Below, piece by piece: positions 8,169 through 15,996 of a stretch of 42,215 nucleotides of DNA. The DNA comes from Bradyrhizobium sp. NAS96.2 (GTDB taxonomy: Bacteria; Pseudomonadota; Alphaproteobacteria; Rhizobiales; Xanthobacteraceae), in NCBI RefSeq assembly GCF_001908235.1, contig NZ_LGHK01000088.1, positions 1 through 42,215 of the forward strand, given 5' to 3'. The number at the start of each line of letters is the position of its first letter. Position 1 is the first letter of the stretch. Made by a program: the position numbers and the translations under genes. Below the pieces are notes generated by a model. It was not told the DNA's origin. It made no database searches and worked only from the letters and a program-made list of their open reading frames with translations.

Positions 8169-8690
8169 ATGAGCACTATCGCTGACTCGATCATGGATGC
8201 GGCCGAGCTCCGGATGCGCGGCGGCGGCTTCAACGGTTTCAGCTTCCGGGAAATCGCCGACGACGTGGGCATAAAGAGTTCGAGCGTGCACTATCATTTC
8301 GCGACAAAAGAGAAGCTCGCCGCCGCGGTCGTGCATAGATATGCCGACCGCCTCGCCGAGCGAGTCGATAGAGAACTCGCAGGCGGGCTCGATCCCTATG
8401 ACGTATTGACGAACGCTTTCAGGGGGACGGTCCGCTCGGCCAATCGAATGTGCCCGGTGACCGTCCTGGGAGCCGGGTCATTGGGTCTGCCGGAGGAAGT
8501 CGCCGCAGAGGTAAAGCGCTTCTTCAAGATGTGCCTGGACAAGCTCGTCGGTGGCGGTCTCTTGCCCGACGAGGCAGCTGAACTGCTGGCGAACATCACC
8601 GGCGGGATGGTCGTATCGGCGGCCTTGGACGACATCGCTACGTACGATCGCGCAACCGTTAAATTATGGCGGTCCCAGCGCGCGGTCTGA
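8169..8690 (+). CDS. TetR/AcrR-family repressor, paralogue 2
   Basis: 173-residue sister of the regulator at 4369-4893. By eye it is about 55-60% identical over the first 123 residues without a gap. The HTH (GFSFREIADDVGIKSSSVHYHF region, 23-44) differs from paralogue 1 by a single residue, so both should read the same operator. Cys95 (RMCPVTVLG) and Cys122 (FKMC) are conserved; Cys97 of paralogue 1 is Val here. The C-terminal 50 residues differ more, which could mean a different ligand. Start ATG 8169 has GGAG at 8157-8160; the frame upstream to 8010 contains both operators and is rejected. Divergent from the hydrolase/SDR operon. Confidence 0.9.
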   Translation: MSTIADSIMDAAELRMRGGGFNGFSFREIADDVGIKSSSVHYHFATKEKLAAAVVHRYADRLAERVDRELAGGLDPYDVLTNAFRGTVRSANRMCPVTVLGAGSLGLPEEVAAEVKRFFKMCLDKLVGGGLLPDEAAELLANITGGMVVSAALDDIATYDRATVKLWRSQRAV

Positions 8691-8735
8691 ACTTCGACAC
8701 AACGCGCTCGTGGCCGCGCTGCGGCTTCTCCGTGA

Positions 8736-8963
8736 GTTGAAGTCTTTCGCCATTCAGATGCAGACGATCCCCCAGGTCCGTACTGCATCGGGCTCAACGA
8801 GAGAGGTCGAGCGTTCAAGTGCCTCGAGGACTCGAAAATCTTTACCAAGCACGTCGCGTTGCGGGCGGATGCCGATGAATTCATCAGCATCGAGGCGTGG
8901 CCCGCCGACGCGGCTCGCATGATCAGGCGAATGGTCGAGTTAATTCCATCGCGGAGCGGTTGA
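8736..8963 (+). pseudogene. Coding-like frame without a start codon (fragment?)
   Basis: A stop-free frame of 75 codons ending at TGA 8961 with strong G/C third-position bias. It reads ...GPYCIGLNERGRAF... and ...EAWPADAARMIRRMVELIPS. No ATG, GTG or TTG with a ribosome site is present in frame, so it looks like the tail of a lost gene. Family not recognised. The remaining bases to 9248 show nothing. Confidence 0.35.
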
Positions 8964-9248
8964 TACTGCAATAATTATCCCGAAGAGATCCGCGAACTAT
9001 TGAATAGCCGAGTGGGCGAAATCTTCTGTCTAGAAATATGATCACCAGCGTCAGCCCTGGAGCCCGGCTGGGGCGCGTGCGCGGCATTTCTCGGCACGCG
9101 GTGGCGAAGACCTCCCGCGGGATCGGCAGCAAAAGCCCCTTCACGGCAGCGCGATAACAAGAATTTACGAGCGTTTACGCACCAAAACTCGCCCTGCGCC
9201 GACGAAGCTGCATTTTGGGGCTGCAACAGCTATTCGAGAGGTTGGAGC

Positions 9249-9809
9249 ATGTCTGAACCGCTTCCCGCTATCCAACCCAGCGAACGGACGAGGCAAGCCG
9301 CTGCAGCCGTTCTGCTCGAAGAGGCCTTGAGACTTCTGGACCGGGACTTGCCAGGAGCTCGGCGCCGGATCGAGGACGCACGGGAGCTCGTCGGCCACCA
9401 AAAGCAAACCTGCGGCAAGAACGGTCGCCTGGCCGACTGGCAACTGCTGCGCGCCAGCAAATACATCCGCGAGAACCTGCACACGCGCCTGCGGATCGGG
9501 ACCGTGGCCCGAATAGTCAACCTGAGCCCGAGTTATTTCTCGCGAGCCTTCAAGACGAGTGAAGGAATGCCCTTCTCCGAGTTCGTCCTGGTGTCGAGAA
9601 TCGGACTGGCGAAGCATCTTCTGACCACGACAGACCGGCCCATCGCCCAAATCGCCCTGGAATGCGGATTGGCCGACCAGTCGCACCTCACACGGATATT
9701 CAACCGATTCGTCGGTGTGCCGCCGCGGGCGTGGCGATGCCGGAGCATGGCGGAGGCCGGCAGACACGCACATCGGGCCGGTGGCGATCCAGCGATCAGG
9801 ATCGGGTGA
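9249..9809 (+). CDS. AraC-family transcriptional regulator, short form
   Basis: 186-residue protein made almost only of the AraC/XylS DNA-binding domain. Residues about 60-165 hold the two HTH motifs, with LRIGTVARIVNLSPSYFSRAFK in the first and RPIAQIALECGLADQSHLTRIF in the second. The first 55 residues are charged and helical with no recognisable ligand-binding fold, so any signal must come from expression level or a partner. Start ATG 9249 has a TTGGAG site. It sits between the second tetR and the RND operon. No regulon palindrome precedes it. A 50-residue remnant of a close relative lies at 22841-22990, again next to an SDR gene. Confidence 0.88.
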   Translation: MSEPLPAIQPSERTRQAAAAVLLEEALRLLDRDLPGARRRIEDARELVGHQKQTCGKNGRLADWQLLRASKYIRENLHTRLRIGTVARIVNLSPSYFSRAFKTSEGMPFSEFVLVSRIGLAKHLLTTTDRPIAQIALECGLADQSHLTRIFNRFVGVPPRAWRCRSMAEAGRHAHRAGGDPAIRIG

Positions 9810-9916
9810 TCGGGCATGCAACGCCGAGCATTCGGAACGCGCCGAAGCCGATGAGAGGACCTCTCGGTGGAGAAGCCAAATCGAATCATAGGCTTGAGAG
9901 CGATTGAGATTTCTCC

Positions 9917-9936
9917 TGTCTATCGATAGATAGACG
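9917..9936. promoter_or_regulatory. Operator O8 upstream of RND operon
   Basis: TGTCTATC-GATA-GATAGACG, 7 of 8 arm positions paired. It lies 70 bases upstream of the adaptor start. Confidence 0.85.
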
Positions 9937-9971
9937 TTGACAACGGGTAGGTCTCACGGATATGTTTTGTG

Positions 9972-9991
9972 CATCTACTGATAGATAGACA
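9972..9991. promoter_or_regulatory. Operator O9 upstream of RND operon
   Basis: CATCTACT-GATA-GATAGACA. The right arm matches the consensus, the left arm only at its TCTA core. Centred 55 bases from O8 and ending just before the AGGAGG ribosome site of the adaptor gene. Confidence 0.75.
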
Positions 9992-10005
9992 ACTAGGAGG
10001 TCGTC

Positions 10006-11220
10006 ATGTCCCAGGTCGCAGTTGAGACGCAAGTCGTCGAGAGCCGTTCGTCCCGCAAGGCCAGCATCAAGGTTTGGCTCACCACCGCTGCAGCACTGGG
10101 CCTGTTCGGCGTCGGCGTCGTCTTCGGACCCGGTTATATCGCTCCTTCGGCCAAGGCGACGGCGCCAGCCGCTCCGACAGTGACCGTCAGCACGCCCGCC
10201 GAGCGTAACGTCGAGAAGCGGCTGCAACTGCTGGGCCAGTTCTCGGCGGTGCAGCAGGTCGAGCTTCGCCCTCAGGTTGGCGGCACGCTGACGAAGATCA
10301 GTTTCAAGGACGGCGACATCGTCCATGAGGGCGACGTGCTGTTCGAGATCGACCCTACCCCCTATCAGATCAAGCTGGACGAAGCGAAGGCACAGGTCGA
10401 GACGGCTCGCGCGCAACTCGAGCTCGCCATCCAGCAACTGGGCCGCGCCGACACCTTGAAGCAAAGCGGCTACGGAACGGTCGAGAACGCCGACCAGCGC
10501 TTGGCACAGAAGCGGGCAGCGCAGGCCGCCCTCGACGATGCGCAAGCCGCGGTTCGCGACGCCCAGTTCGATCTCGATCATACCCGCGTGACGGCGCCGT
10601 TCACCGGCCGCATCGGTACGCACCTTGTTTCAATCGGCAACCTCGTCGCCGGCAGCCGTGCCGCGACCAGCCCGACCACCCTGCTCGCCACGCTGGTCTC
10701 GGTCGACAACATCTACCTGAACTTCGATCTGAGCGAGTCGGACTACGCGACCTTCCAGCAGGCGCATCTGCAGCAGCACGGACCTTTGGCCGACAAGGTC
10801 CAGGTTTCCATCAACGGCGGCGGCTTCGATCGCAATGGCACGCTTGACTTCATCGACAACACGCTCGACCGCTCGAGCGGCACGATCCATGGCCGCGCGA
10901 CCATCAAGAATACCGATGGCCTACTGACCCCGGGTGCATTCGCCAGGGTTCGTATCGCGATCTCGAAGCCCGCGCCCACTCTGCTCGTTCCGGACGCGTC
11001 GGTGTTGCCGGACCAGTCCGAACACGTGGTCCTGACCGTCGGCGCAGACGGCGTCGTCACGCCGAAGAAGGTCGAGCTCGGCGATCTGCGCGATGGTCTG
11101 CGCGTCATCACCTCCGGCTTGACGTCGTCCGACCGCGTCGTCGTCGCAGGGATCCCGAAAGCCAAGCCTGGCGCGAAGGTGATCGCCGAAAACACGTCAA
11201 AGCAGCTTGCTTCGGACTGA
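10006..11220 (+). CDS. RND efflux periplasmic adaptor (MexA/AcrA family)
   Basis: 404-residue membrane-fusion protein that links an inner-membrane RND pump to an outer-membrane channel. An N-terminal membrane anchor lies at about 24-45 (VWLTTAAALGLFGVGVV), with no lipobox. A barrel-sandwich (lipoyl) half follows (RPQVGGTLTKISFKDGD), then a helical hairpin (about 125-185, rich in Ala/Gln/Glu), the second lipoyl half (VTAPFTGRIG) and a beta-barrel. ATG 10006 has a strong AGGAGG site. First gene of the operon running to 17208; preceded by operators O8 and O9. No outer-membrane factor gene is present in the window, so a housekeeping TolC-like channel is presumably used. Confidence 0.93.
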   Translation: MSQVAVETQVVESRSSRKASIKVWLTTAAALGLFGVGVVFGPGYIAPSAKATAPAAPTVTVSTPAERNVEKRLQLLGQFSAVQQVELRPQVGGTLTKISFKDGDIVHEGDVLFEIDPTPYQIKLDEAKAQVETARAQLELAIQQLGRADTLKQSGYGTVENADQRLAQKRAAQAALDDAQAAVRDAQFDLDHTRVTAPFTGRIGTHLVSIGNLVAGSRAATSPTTLLATLVSVDNIYLNFDLSESDYATFQQAHLQQHGPLADKVQVSINGGGFDRNGTLDFIDNTLDRSSGTIHGRATIKNTDGLLTPGAFARVRIAISKPAPTLLVPDASVLPDQSEHVVLTVGADGVVTPKKVELGDLRDGLRVITSGLTSSDRVVVAGIPKAKPGAKVIAENTSKQLASD

Positions 11221-11232
11221 GCGGGGTCAGCG

Positions 11233-11484
11233 ATGAACATCTGCTTCGACGAACCGACGATGGATGAACTGCTTGGCGACAATCTGACGCAAAGCCTGAT
11301 GCAGGCGGATCGAGTCGATGCCGTCACCCTCAGGACCGTGTTGCGGAGAGTGGCCTCTTCTCGAAGGGGGACGATCGTCCAAAACGATCGGATCCAAGGA
11401 CGAAGTGGTCCGGCCTGGCCCCCCGACGGGTGGTCCGGCGAGCGCTCTCATCGCTCCCGGGCAGTGGTAGCGATCCCGACATAG
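11233..11484 (+). CDS. Small hypothetical protein between adaptor and pump
   Basis: 83-residue frame starting 12 bases after the adaptor stop. The first 45 residues (MNICFDEPTMDELLGDNLT, then LMQADRVDA) resemble small rhizobial proteins of the DPLxxxVMxADGVDP type that I know only as hypotheticals. The C-terminal part is Arg/Ser/Trp-rich and runs into the hairpin at 11469-11496, so the natural protein may have ended earlier before a frameshift. Cytoplasmic, no membrane segment. Function unknown. Confidence 0.45.
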   Translation: MNICFDEPTMDELLGDNLTQSLMQADRVDAVTLRTVLRRVASSRRGTIVQNDRIQGRSGPAWPPDGWSGERSHRSRAVVAIPT

Positions 11485-11496
11485 GTCGGGATCGCT
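11469..11496. promoter_or_regulatory. 12-bp perfect RNA hairpin between adaptor and pump genes
   Basis: AGCGATCCCGAC, 4-base loop ATAG, GTCGGGATCGCT. There is no T-run after it, so it is not a standard intrinsic terminator. Its place inside the operon suggests RNA processing or differential expression of adaptor and pump. Confidence 0.65.
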
Positions 11497-11578
11497 GGTC
11501 TGCGCGGAACGCCCCGTCGTTCGTGCCGCGCGTCCGTCGGTCTACGTAACCTCAATTAGCTGACAAGGCTGAATCGCC

Positions 11579-14500
11579 ATGAAACTCTCTCACTTTTTCA
11601 TCGAGCATCCGCGGTTCGCCGCAGTCATCAGCATCTTTCTCACGATATTCGGTGCCGCCGCCGCATTCCTGCTGCCGGTCGCGCAATACCCCGACATCGT
11701 CCCGCCGACCATCCAGATCACGACGGTCTATCCCGGCGCATCGGCCGACGTGGTCGCTCGCACCGTAGCCACGCCGCTCGAACAGGCGATCAACGGCGTC
11801 GAGAACATGGACTACATCACGAGCCAGTCCACCGGTAACGGTGCGCTCGCGATCTCCGTGGTCTTCAAGATCGGTTCCGATCCGAACATCGACCTCGTCC
11901 TCACACAAAACCGCGTGCAGGATACGTTGTCGCGCTTGCCGCAGGAAGTTCAGGCTCAGGGCGTGCAGGTGAAGAAAACGATCGACGCGCTCCTGCTCGG
12001 CGTGCACGTCTATTCGCCGGATGGCTCGCGCAGCCCCGAATACATGTCGAACTACATGCTCAAGATCCGGGACGAGATCGCGCGCCTGCCAGGCGTGTCC
12101 GATTTCCAGATCTTCGGTCAACGCGACTACGCGATGCGGATCTGGATCGATCCGGACAAGGCCGCCGCCGACAACATCAGCGCAAACGAGATCCTGGCCG
12201 CGCTGCGCGCGCAGAACGCTCAGGTATCAGCCGGCGTTCTCAACGCGCCGCCTATCACGACGACCGATGCGGCGTACCAGATCAACGTCCAGGCGCTCGG
12301 CCGGCTGACGACGCCGGAGCAGTTCGGCAACATCATCGTCAAATCGGACAGTCAGGGACGCGTCACCCGCATCCACGATATCGGCCGCGTCGAGCTCGGC
12401 TCGGCGGACTACGGCTCCGTCGCCTACGCGGACAGGTATCCCTCAACGCCCTGGTTTCCCAAGGCCACACCTGGCGCGAACGTCGTGCAGGTCGAGAATG
12501 CGATCTGGTCGAAGATGGCGGAGCTCAAGAAGAGCTTCCCGCCAGGTCTCGATTACATCAGGATCTACGACCCGACGACGTTCGTGAGCCAGTCGATCGC
12601 CGAAGTCGTCAAGACCATCTTCATCGCGATCGCTCTCGTTGTCGGCGTCGTCTTCCTGTTCCTGCAGACATGGCGAGCGACCATCATCCCCGTGATCGCC
12701 ATTCCCGTCTCCCTGATCGGCTGCTTCACAGTCCTCGCCATCTTCGGCATCTCGATCAACAATCTCTCCATGTTCGGCCTGATCCTGGCGGTCGGCATCG
12801 TCGTGGACGACGCCATCGTCGTCGTCGAGAACGTCGAGCGCAACATGGCATCGGGCATGTCGCCGCGCGAGGCGGCCCACAAGACGATGGACGAGGTGTC
12901 GACCGCGCTGATCGCCATCGCGTTGACGCTGTGCGCTGTGTTCATTCCGTCGGCCTTCATCAGCGGCATCTCCGGCCTGTTCTTCACCCAGTTCGCGGCG
13001 ACCATCGCGGCCTCGACCATCATTTCGGTCATCGTTTCGCTGACGTTGAGCCCGGCATTGTGCGCGGTGCTGCTGAAGCCGCATGCCGCGCATGCCAAGC
13101 CGCGCGGCATCAGCCGGATCGTGCAGGCCGCGTTCGGACGCTTCAACGCGGGCTTCGAATGGGCGTCATCGAGTTACGGCCGCGTCACGGGGCGCATCAT
13201 CCGGGCGAGCGCCGTCGTCGGCGTCGTCTATCTCGGCCTGATCGGATTGACCGGTTTCCAGATGTCGCGGATGCCCACCGGCTTCATTCCGAGCCAGGAC
13301 ATCGGCTACCAGGCCGTCATCGTCTTCCTGCCCCCGGGATCGAGCCTGCAGCGGACCGATGCCGTCGTTCGCGAAGTCAACGACATCGTTCTGAAGGAAG
13401 TGCCGGGCCCGACCCATACCTCGCCCGTCGCCGGCCTGGACGTCACGACCGGCACGATAGCGCCGAACGTCGGCACCATCTTCTACGGCCTGCCGTCGCT
13501 CTATGGGCACCACATCCCAGGCGTCAACGCCGCAACGATGCTGCCGAAAGTCCGCGCGGCTCTGGCCGGCATCAAGGACGCGGTCGTCATCGTCGTAAAC
13601 CCGCCGCCCGTCCAGGGTCTCGGCTCCGCCGGCGGCTTCAAGCTGATGGTTGAGGACCGCGGCGATCACAGTCCGCAGGAACTCGCCGCGGCGACCAACA
13701 CGCTGGTCGCGGCCGCCAACAAGGATCCGGCCTTCGCCGGCGTGTTCACCCTCTACAACGCCGGTGCGCCCTCGCTGTTCGCCGACATCGACCGCGAGAA
13801 GGCCGAGAAGGTCGCCCTCACGCCGACCGACGTGTTTTCCACGCTTCAGCTTTACCTCGGCTCCCAGTATGTGAACGACTTCAACTATCTCAACCGCACC
13901 TACCAAGTTCTCGCCCAGGCGGATGAGGCTTTCCGCAAGACGCCGGAGGATATCGGCCGCCTCAAAGTCCGCAACGCGAGCAACGAGATGGTGCCGATCG
14001 GTTCGGTCGCTAACTTCCAGGACCAAACCGCGCCCTACCGTCAGCCGCGCTACAACCTTTATCCGGCCGCCGATGTCCTCGGCACCGCCGCAGCCGGCGT
14101 CGCGTCAGGCACCGCTGCGGCCCGGATGGAGGCGCTTGCCAAGGAGGTGCTGCCGGCCGGCTTCGCCATGGAATGGACGGAGTTATCGCACCAGCAGGAA
14201 AAGCAGGGCATTCCCACCATCGCGATCTTCGGCGCATCGGCCCTCTTCGTCTTCCTGGTGCTGGCGGCTCAATATGAGAGCTGGAAGATGCCGTTGGCGA
14301 TCGTGCTGATCGTGCCGATGTGTCTGTTGGCTTCCGCGACCGGCCTCGCCTTCCGCGGCATGCCGATCGATATTCTCGCCCAGATCGGTTTCGTCGTTCT
14401 GGTTGGGCTCGCGGCGAAGAACGCCATCCTGATCGTGGAGTTCGCCAGGCAGCGGCAGGATCATGACGGCGATACGGCGGAACAGGCCGCGACTGAAGCC

Positions 14501-14761
14501 GCGCGCATCCGTCTTCGTCCGATCCTGATGACGTCTGCCGCGTTCATTCTCGGCGTCTTTCCGCTCGCGATCGCCACTGGAGCCGGATCCGAGATGCGGC
14601 AGTCCATCGGAACTGCCGTGTTCGCCGGGATGATCGGCGTCACCATCTTCGGCCTGATGTTCACTCCGGCGTTCTATTCCTTCATCCGCAACTTCGGCTC
14701 CGGAGGAAAGCCGGAGGTAAAACCCGAAGCTACCTCGCACGATTCCGGCGAGCCTATCTGA
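11579..14761 (+). CDS. RND multidrug efflux pump, HAE1 type (AcrB/MexB-like)
   Basis: 1060-residue inner-membrane proton/drug antiporter of the hydrophobe/amphiphile efflux-1 family, of normal length. It opens with MKLSHFFIEHPRFAAVISI, and the large porter loop includes AQYPDIVPPTIQITTVYPGAS. The proton-relay Asp pair is Asp410-Asp411 (GIVVDDAIVVVEN) in the fourth membrane helix. The second half carries VLVGLAAKNAILIVEFA, with the conserved Lys of the relay. It follows the adaptor after a 358-base gap holding a small ORF and a hairpin, larger than usual for such pairs. Start ATG 11579 has only a weak ribosome site. Expected to export an amphipathic toxic compound, induced when the TetR pair is released. 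Confidence 0.95.
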   Translation: MKLSHFFIEHPRFAAVISIFLTIFGAAAAFLLPVAQYPDIVPPTIQITTVYPGASADVVARTVATPLEQAINGVENMDYITSQSTGNGALAISVVFKIGSDPNIDLVLTQNRVQDTLSRLPQEVQAQGVQVKKTIDALLLGVHVYSPDGSRSPEYMSNYMLKIRDEIARLPGVSDFQIFGQRDYAMRIWIDPDKAAADNISANEILAALRAQNAQVSAGVLNAPPITTTDAAYQINVQALGRLTTPEQFGNIIVKSDSQGRVTRIHDIGRVELGSADYGSVAYADRYPSTPWFPKATPGANVVQVENAIWSKMAELKKSFPPGLDYIRIYDPTTFVSQSIAEVVKTIFIAIALVVGVVFLFLQTWRATIIPVIAIPVSLIGCFTVLAIFGISINNLSMFGLILAVGIVVDDAIVVVENVERNMASGMSPREAAHKTMDEVSTALIAIALTLCAVFIPSAFISGISGLFFTQFAATIAASTIISVIVSLTLSPALCAVLLKPHAAHAKPRGISRIVQAAFGRFNAGFEWASSSYGRVTGRIIRASAVVGVVYLGLIGLTGFQMSRMPTGFIPSQDIGYQAVIVFLPPGSSLQRTDAVVREVNDIVLKEVPGPTHTSPVAGLDVTTGTIAPNVGTIFYGLPSLYGHHIPGVNAATMLPKVRAALAGIKDAVVIVVNPPPVQGLGSAGGFKLMVEDRGDHSPQELAAATNTLVAAANKDPAFAGVFTLYNAGAPSLFADIDREKAEKVALTPTDVFSTLQLYLGSQYVNDFNYLNRTYQVLAQADEAFRKTPEDIGRLKVRNASNEMVPIGSVANFQDQTAPYRQPRYNLYPAADVLGTAAAGVASGTAAARMEALAKEVLPAGFAMEWTELSHQQEKQGIPTIAIFGASALFVFLVLAAQYESWKMPLAIVLIVPMCLLASATGLAFRGMPIDILAQIGFVVLVGLAAKNAILIVEFARQRQDHDGDTAEQAATEAARIRLRPILMTSAAFILGVFPLAIATGAGSEMRQSIGTAVFAGMIGVTIFGLMFTPAFYSFIRNFGSGGKPEVKPEATSHDSGEPI

Positions 14762-14791
14762 CGAGATGTCCTGCAGCCAAAGGAGACGACG

Positions 14792-15463
14792 ATGTTCTCG
14801 GTGATATTCGAAGTTCATCCAAAATCGGACAATTGGGACGGCTACCTCGGCATCGCCAAAATGCTGCGGCCGGAATTGGAGCAGGTCGACGGTTTCGTCG
14901 AAAACGTCCGCTACAAGAGCGTCACGCGGCCCGGCTGGCTCCTGTCGCTCTCCGGATGGCGGGACGAGAAATCCGTCGTGCGGTGGCGGACCACGCAGCG
15001 CCACCATGTAGCTCAAGAGCGGGGCCGTTCCGAGATCATGCTCGACTATCATCTGCGCGTCGGACAGATCACGCACGACTCGCAGGTGCCGGCCGGTCAA
15101 ACGATCGCCGAGCAGCGTCTCGACGAAACCGAGATCGGCGAAGGAACGACGGTCACGTTCGTCGACGCCAAATGGCCAAACGGATCCATCGAACCATCCG
15201 AAGCCCCCGAGGTCGCTCGCCATCTCGGTCTGGATCCCCGCGCCGGCGGCCTGGTGACGTGGGAAGTCTTCGATGCCGTTCTTACGCCGGGCGACGCCAT
15301 TCTGATGATGGTATGGAAGTCGAAGGGAGACGCAGCCGCTTTCGCGGGATCGGCCAATCTCCCGCCGGGCGGTCGGTTGCGGCACGTCCGCGTCGTGCGT
15401 GACTACGGCATGTTCGATCGCCGGGAGGCGCCCCAATATTATCCGGAGGCGTCCCATGGCTGA
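14792..15463 (+). CDS. Antibiotic biosynthesis monooxygenase (ABM)-domain protein
   Basis: 223-residue protein with a dimeric alpha-beta-barrel ABM fold in its first 100 residues: MFSVIFEVHP, a long helix, DGFVENVRYKSVTRPGWLLSLSGWRDEKSVVRW, and a histidine-rich segment at about 70-75. The second half (about 110-210) has a similar strand pattern with weaker match (TWEVFDAVL, VRVVRDYGMFDR) and may be a second, degenerate ABM unit. The family includes cofactor-free oxygenases acting on quinones or polyketide phenols, and haem-degrading enzymes. ATG 14792 follows AAAGGAG. It lies 30 bases after the pump and overlaps the next gene by 8 bases, so it is co-transcribed. Confidence 0.8.
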   Translation: MFSVIFEVHPKSDNWDGYLGIAKMLRPELEQVDGFVENVRYKSVTRPGWLLSLSGWRDEKSVVRWRTTQRHHVAQERGRSEIMLDYHLRVGQITHDSQVPAGQTIAEQRLDETEIGEGTTVTFVDAKWPNGSIEPSEAPEVARHLGLDPRAGGLVTWEVFDAVLTPGDAILMMVWKSKGDAAAFAGSANLPPGGRLRHVRVVRDYGMFDRREAPQYYPEASHG

Positions 15464-15980
15464 CCCCGAACTCGGTTTCCATAGCGCGATCGCGCAATGC
15501 GTCAGGAGCTTGGAGAACTTGGAGGCCTGTCTCCGGAAGGCCGAGCGATATGCGCGCGACAGGAAGTTCGATGTTGGCGTCCTCATGTCCGGACGCCTTT
15601 CTCCAGACATGCAACCGTTCGTCTACCAAGTTCAAAGCGCGTGTGACTACGTCAAACATGCGGCTGGCTGGCTCGCCGGCGAAGCGCCACCCAAGCATGC
15701 CGATACCGAGACGACGGTCGGCGAGATAAGGGAGCGGATCTCAAAGACGGTTGCCTACGTCGCCAGCGTGTCGCCGGCGCGATACGACCGTGCGGCCGCG
15801 CAGAAGATCGCGCTTCCGTGGGCGCCGGGAAAGGTCATCGGAGGGGCGGACTACCTGCTGCAGGTGGCGATCCCGAACATCTACTTTCACCTCGCGATGG
15901 CCTACGCGATCCTCCGGCACAACGGCGTCGATGTCGGCAAGATGGATTTCCTGGGCCCCATGAACTTCGTCGACGCCTAG
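15456..15980 (+). CDS. DUF1993-family protein
   Basis: 174-residue cytoplasmic helical protein of the DUF1993 family (DinB-like four-helix fold), often seen with stress and detoxification genes. Typical features are the N-terminal FHSAIAQCVRSLENLEACLRK segment, the central DTETTVGEIRERI and the C-terminal IYFHLAMAYAILRHNGVDVGKMDFLG. The start at ATG 15456 with CCGGAGG matches the family; a longer frame from 15399 is rejected. It overlaps the upstream stop by 8 bases and is 16 bases before the MFS gene. Activity unknown. Confidence 0.85.
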   Translation: MADPELGFHSAIAQCVRSLENLEACLRKAERYARDRKFDVGVLMSGRLSPDMQPFVYQVQSACDYVKHAAGWLAGEAPPKHADTETTVGEIRERISKTVAYVASVSPARYDRAAAQKIALPWAPGKVIGGADYLLQVAIPNIYFHLAMAYAILRHNGVDVGKMDFLGPMNFVDA

Positions 15981-15996
15981 GCCGATCGAGTCCGTC

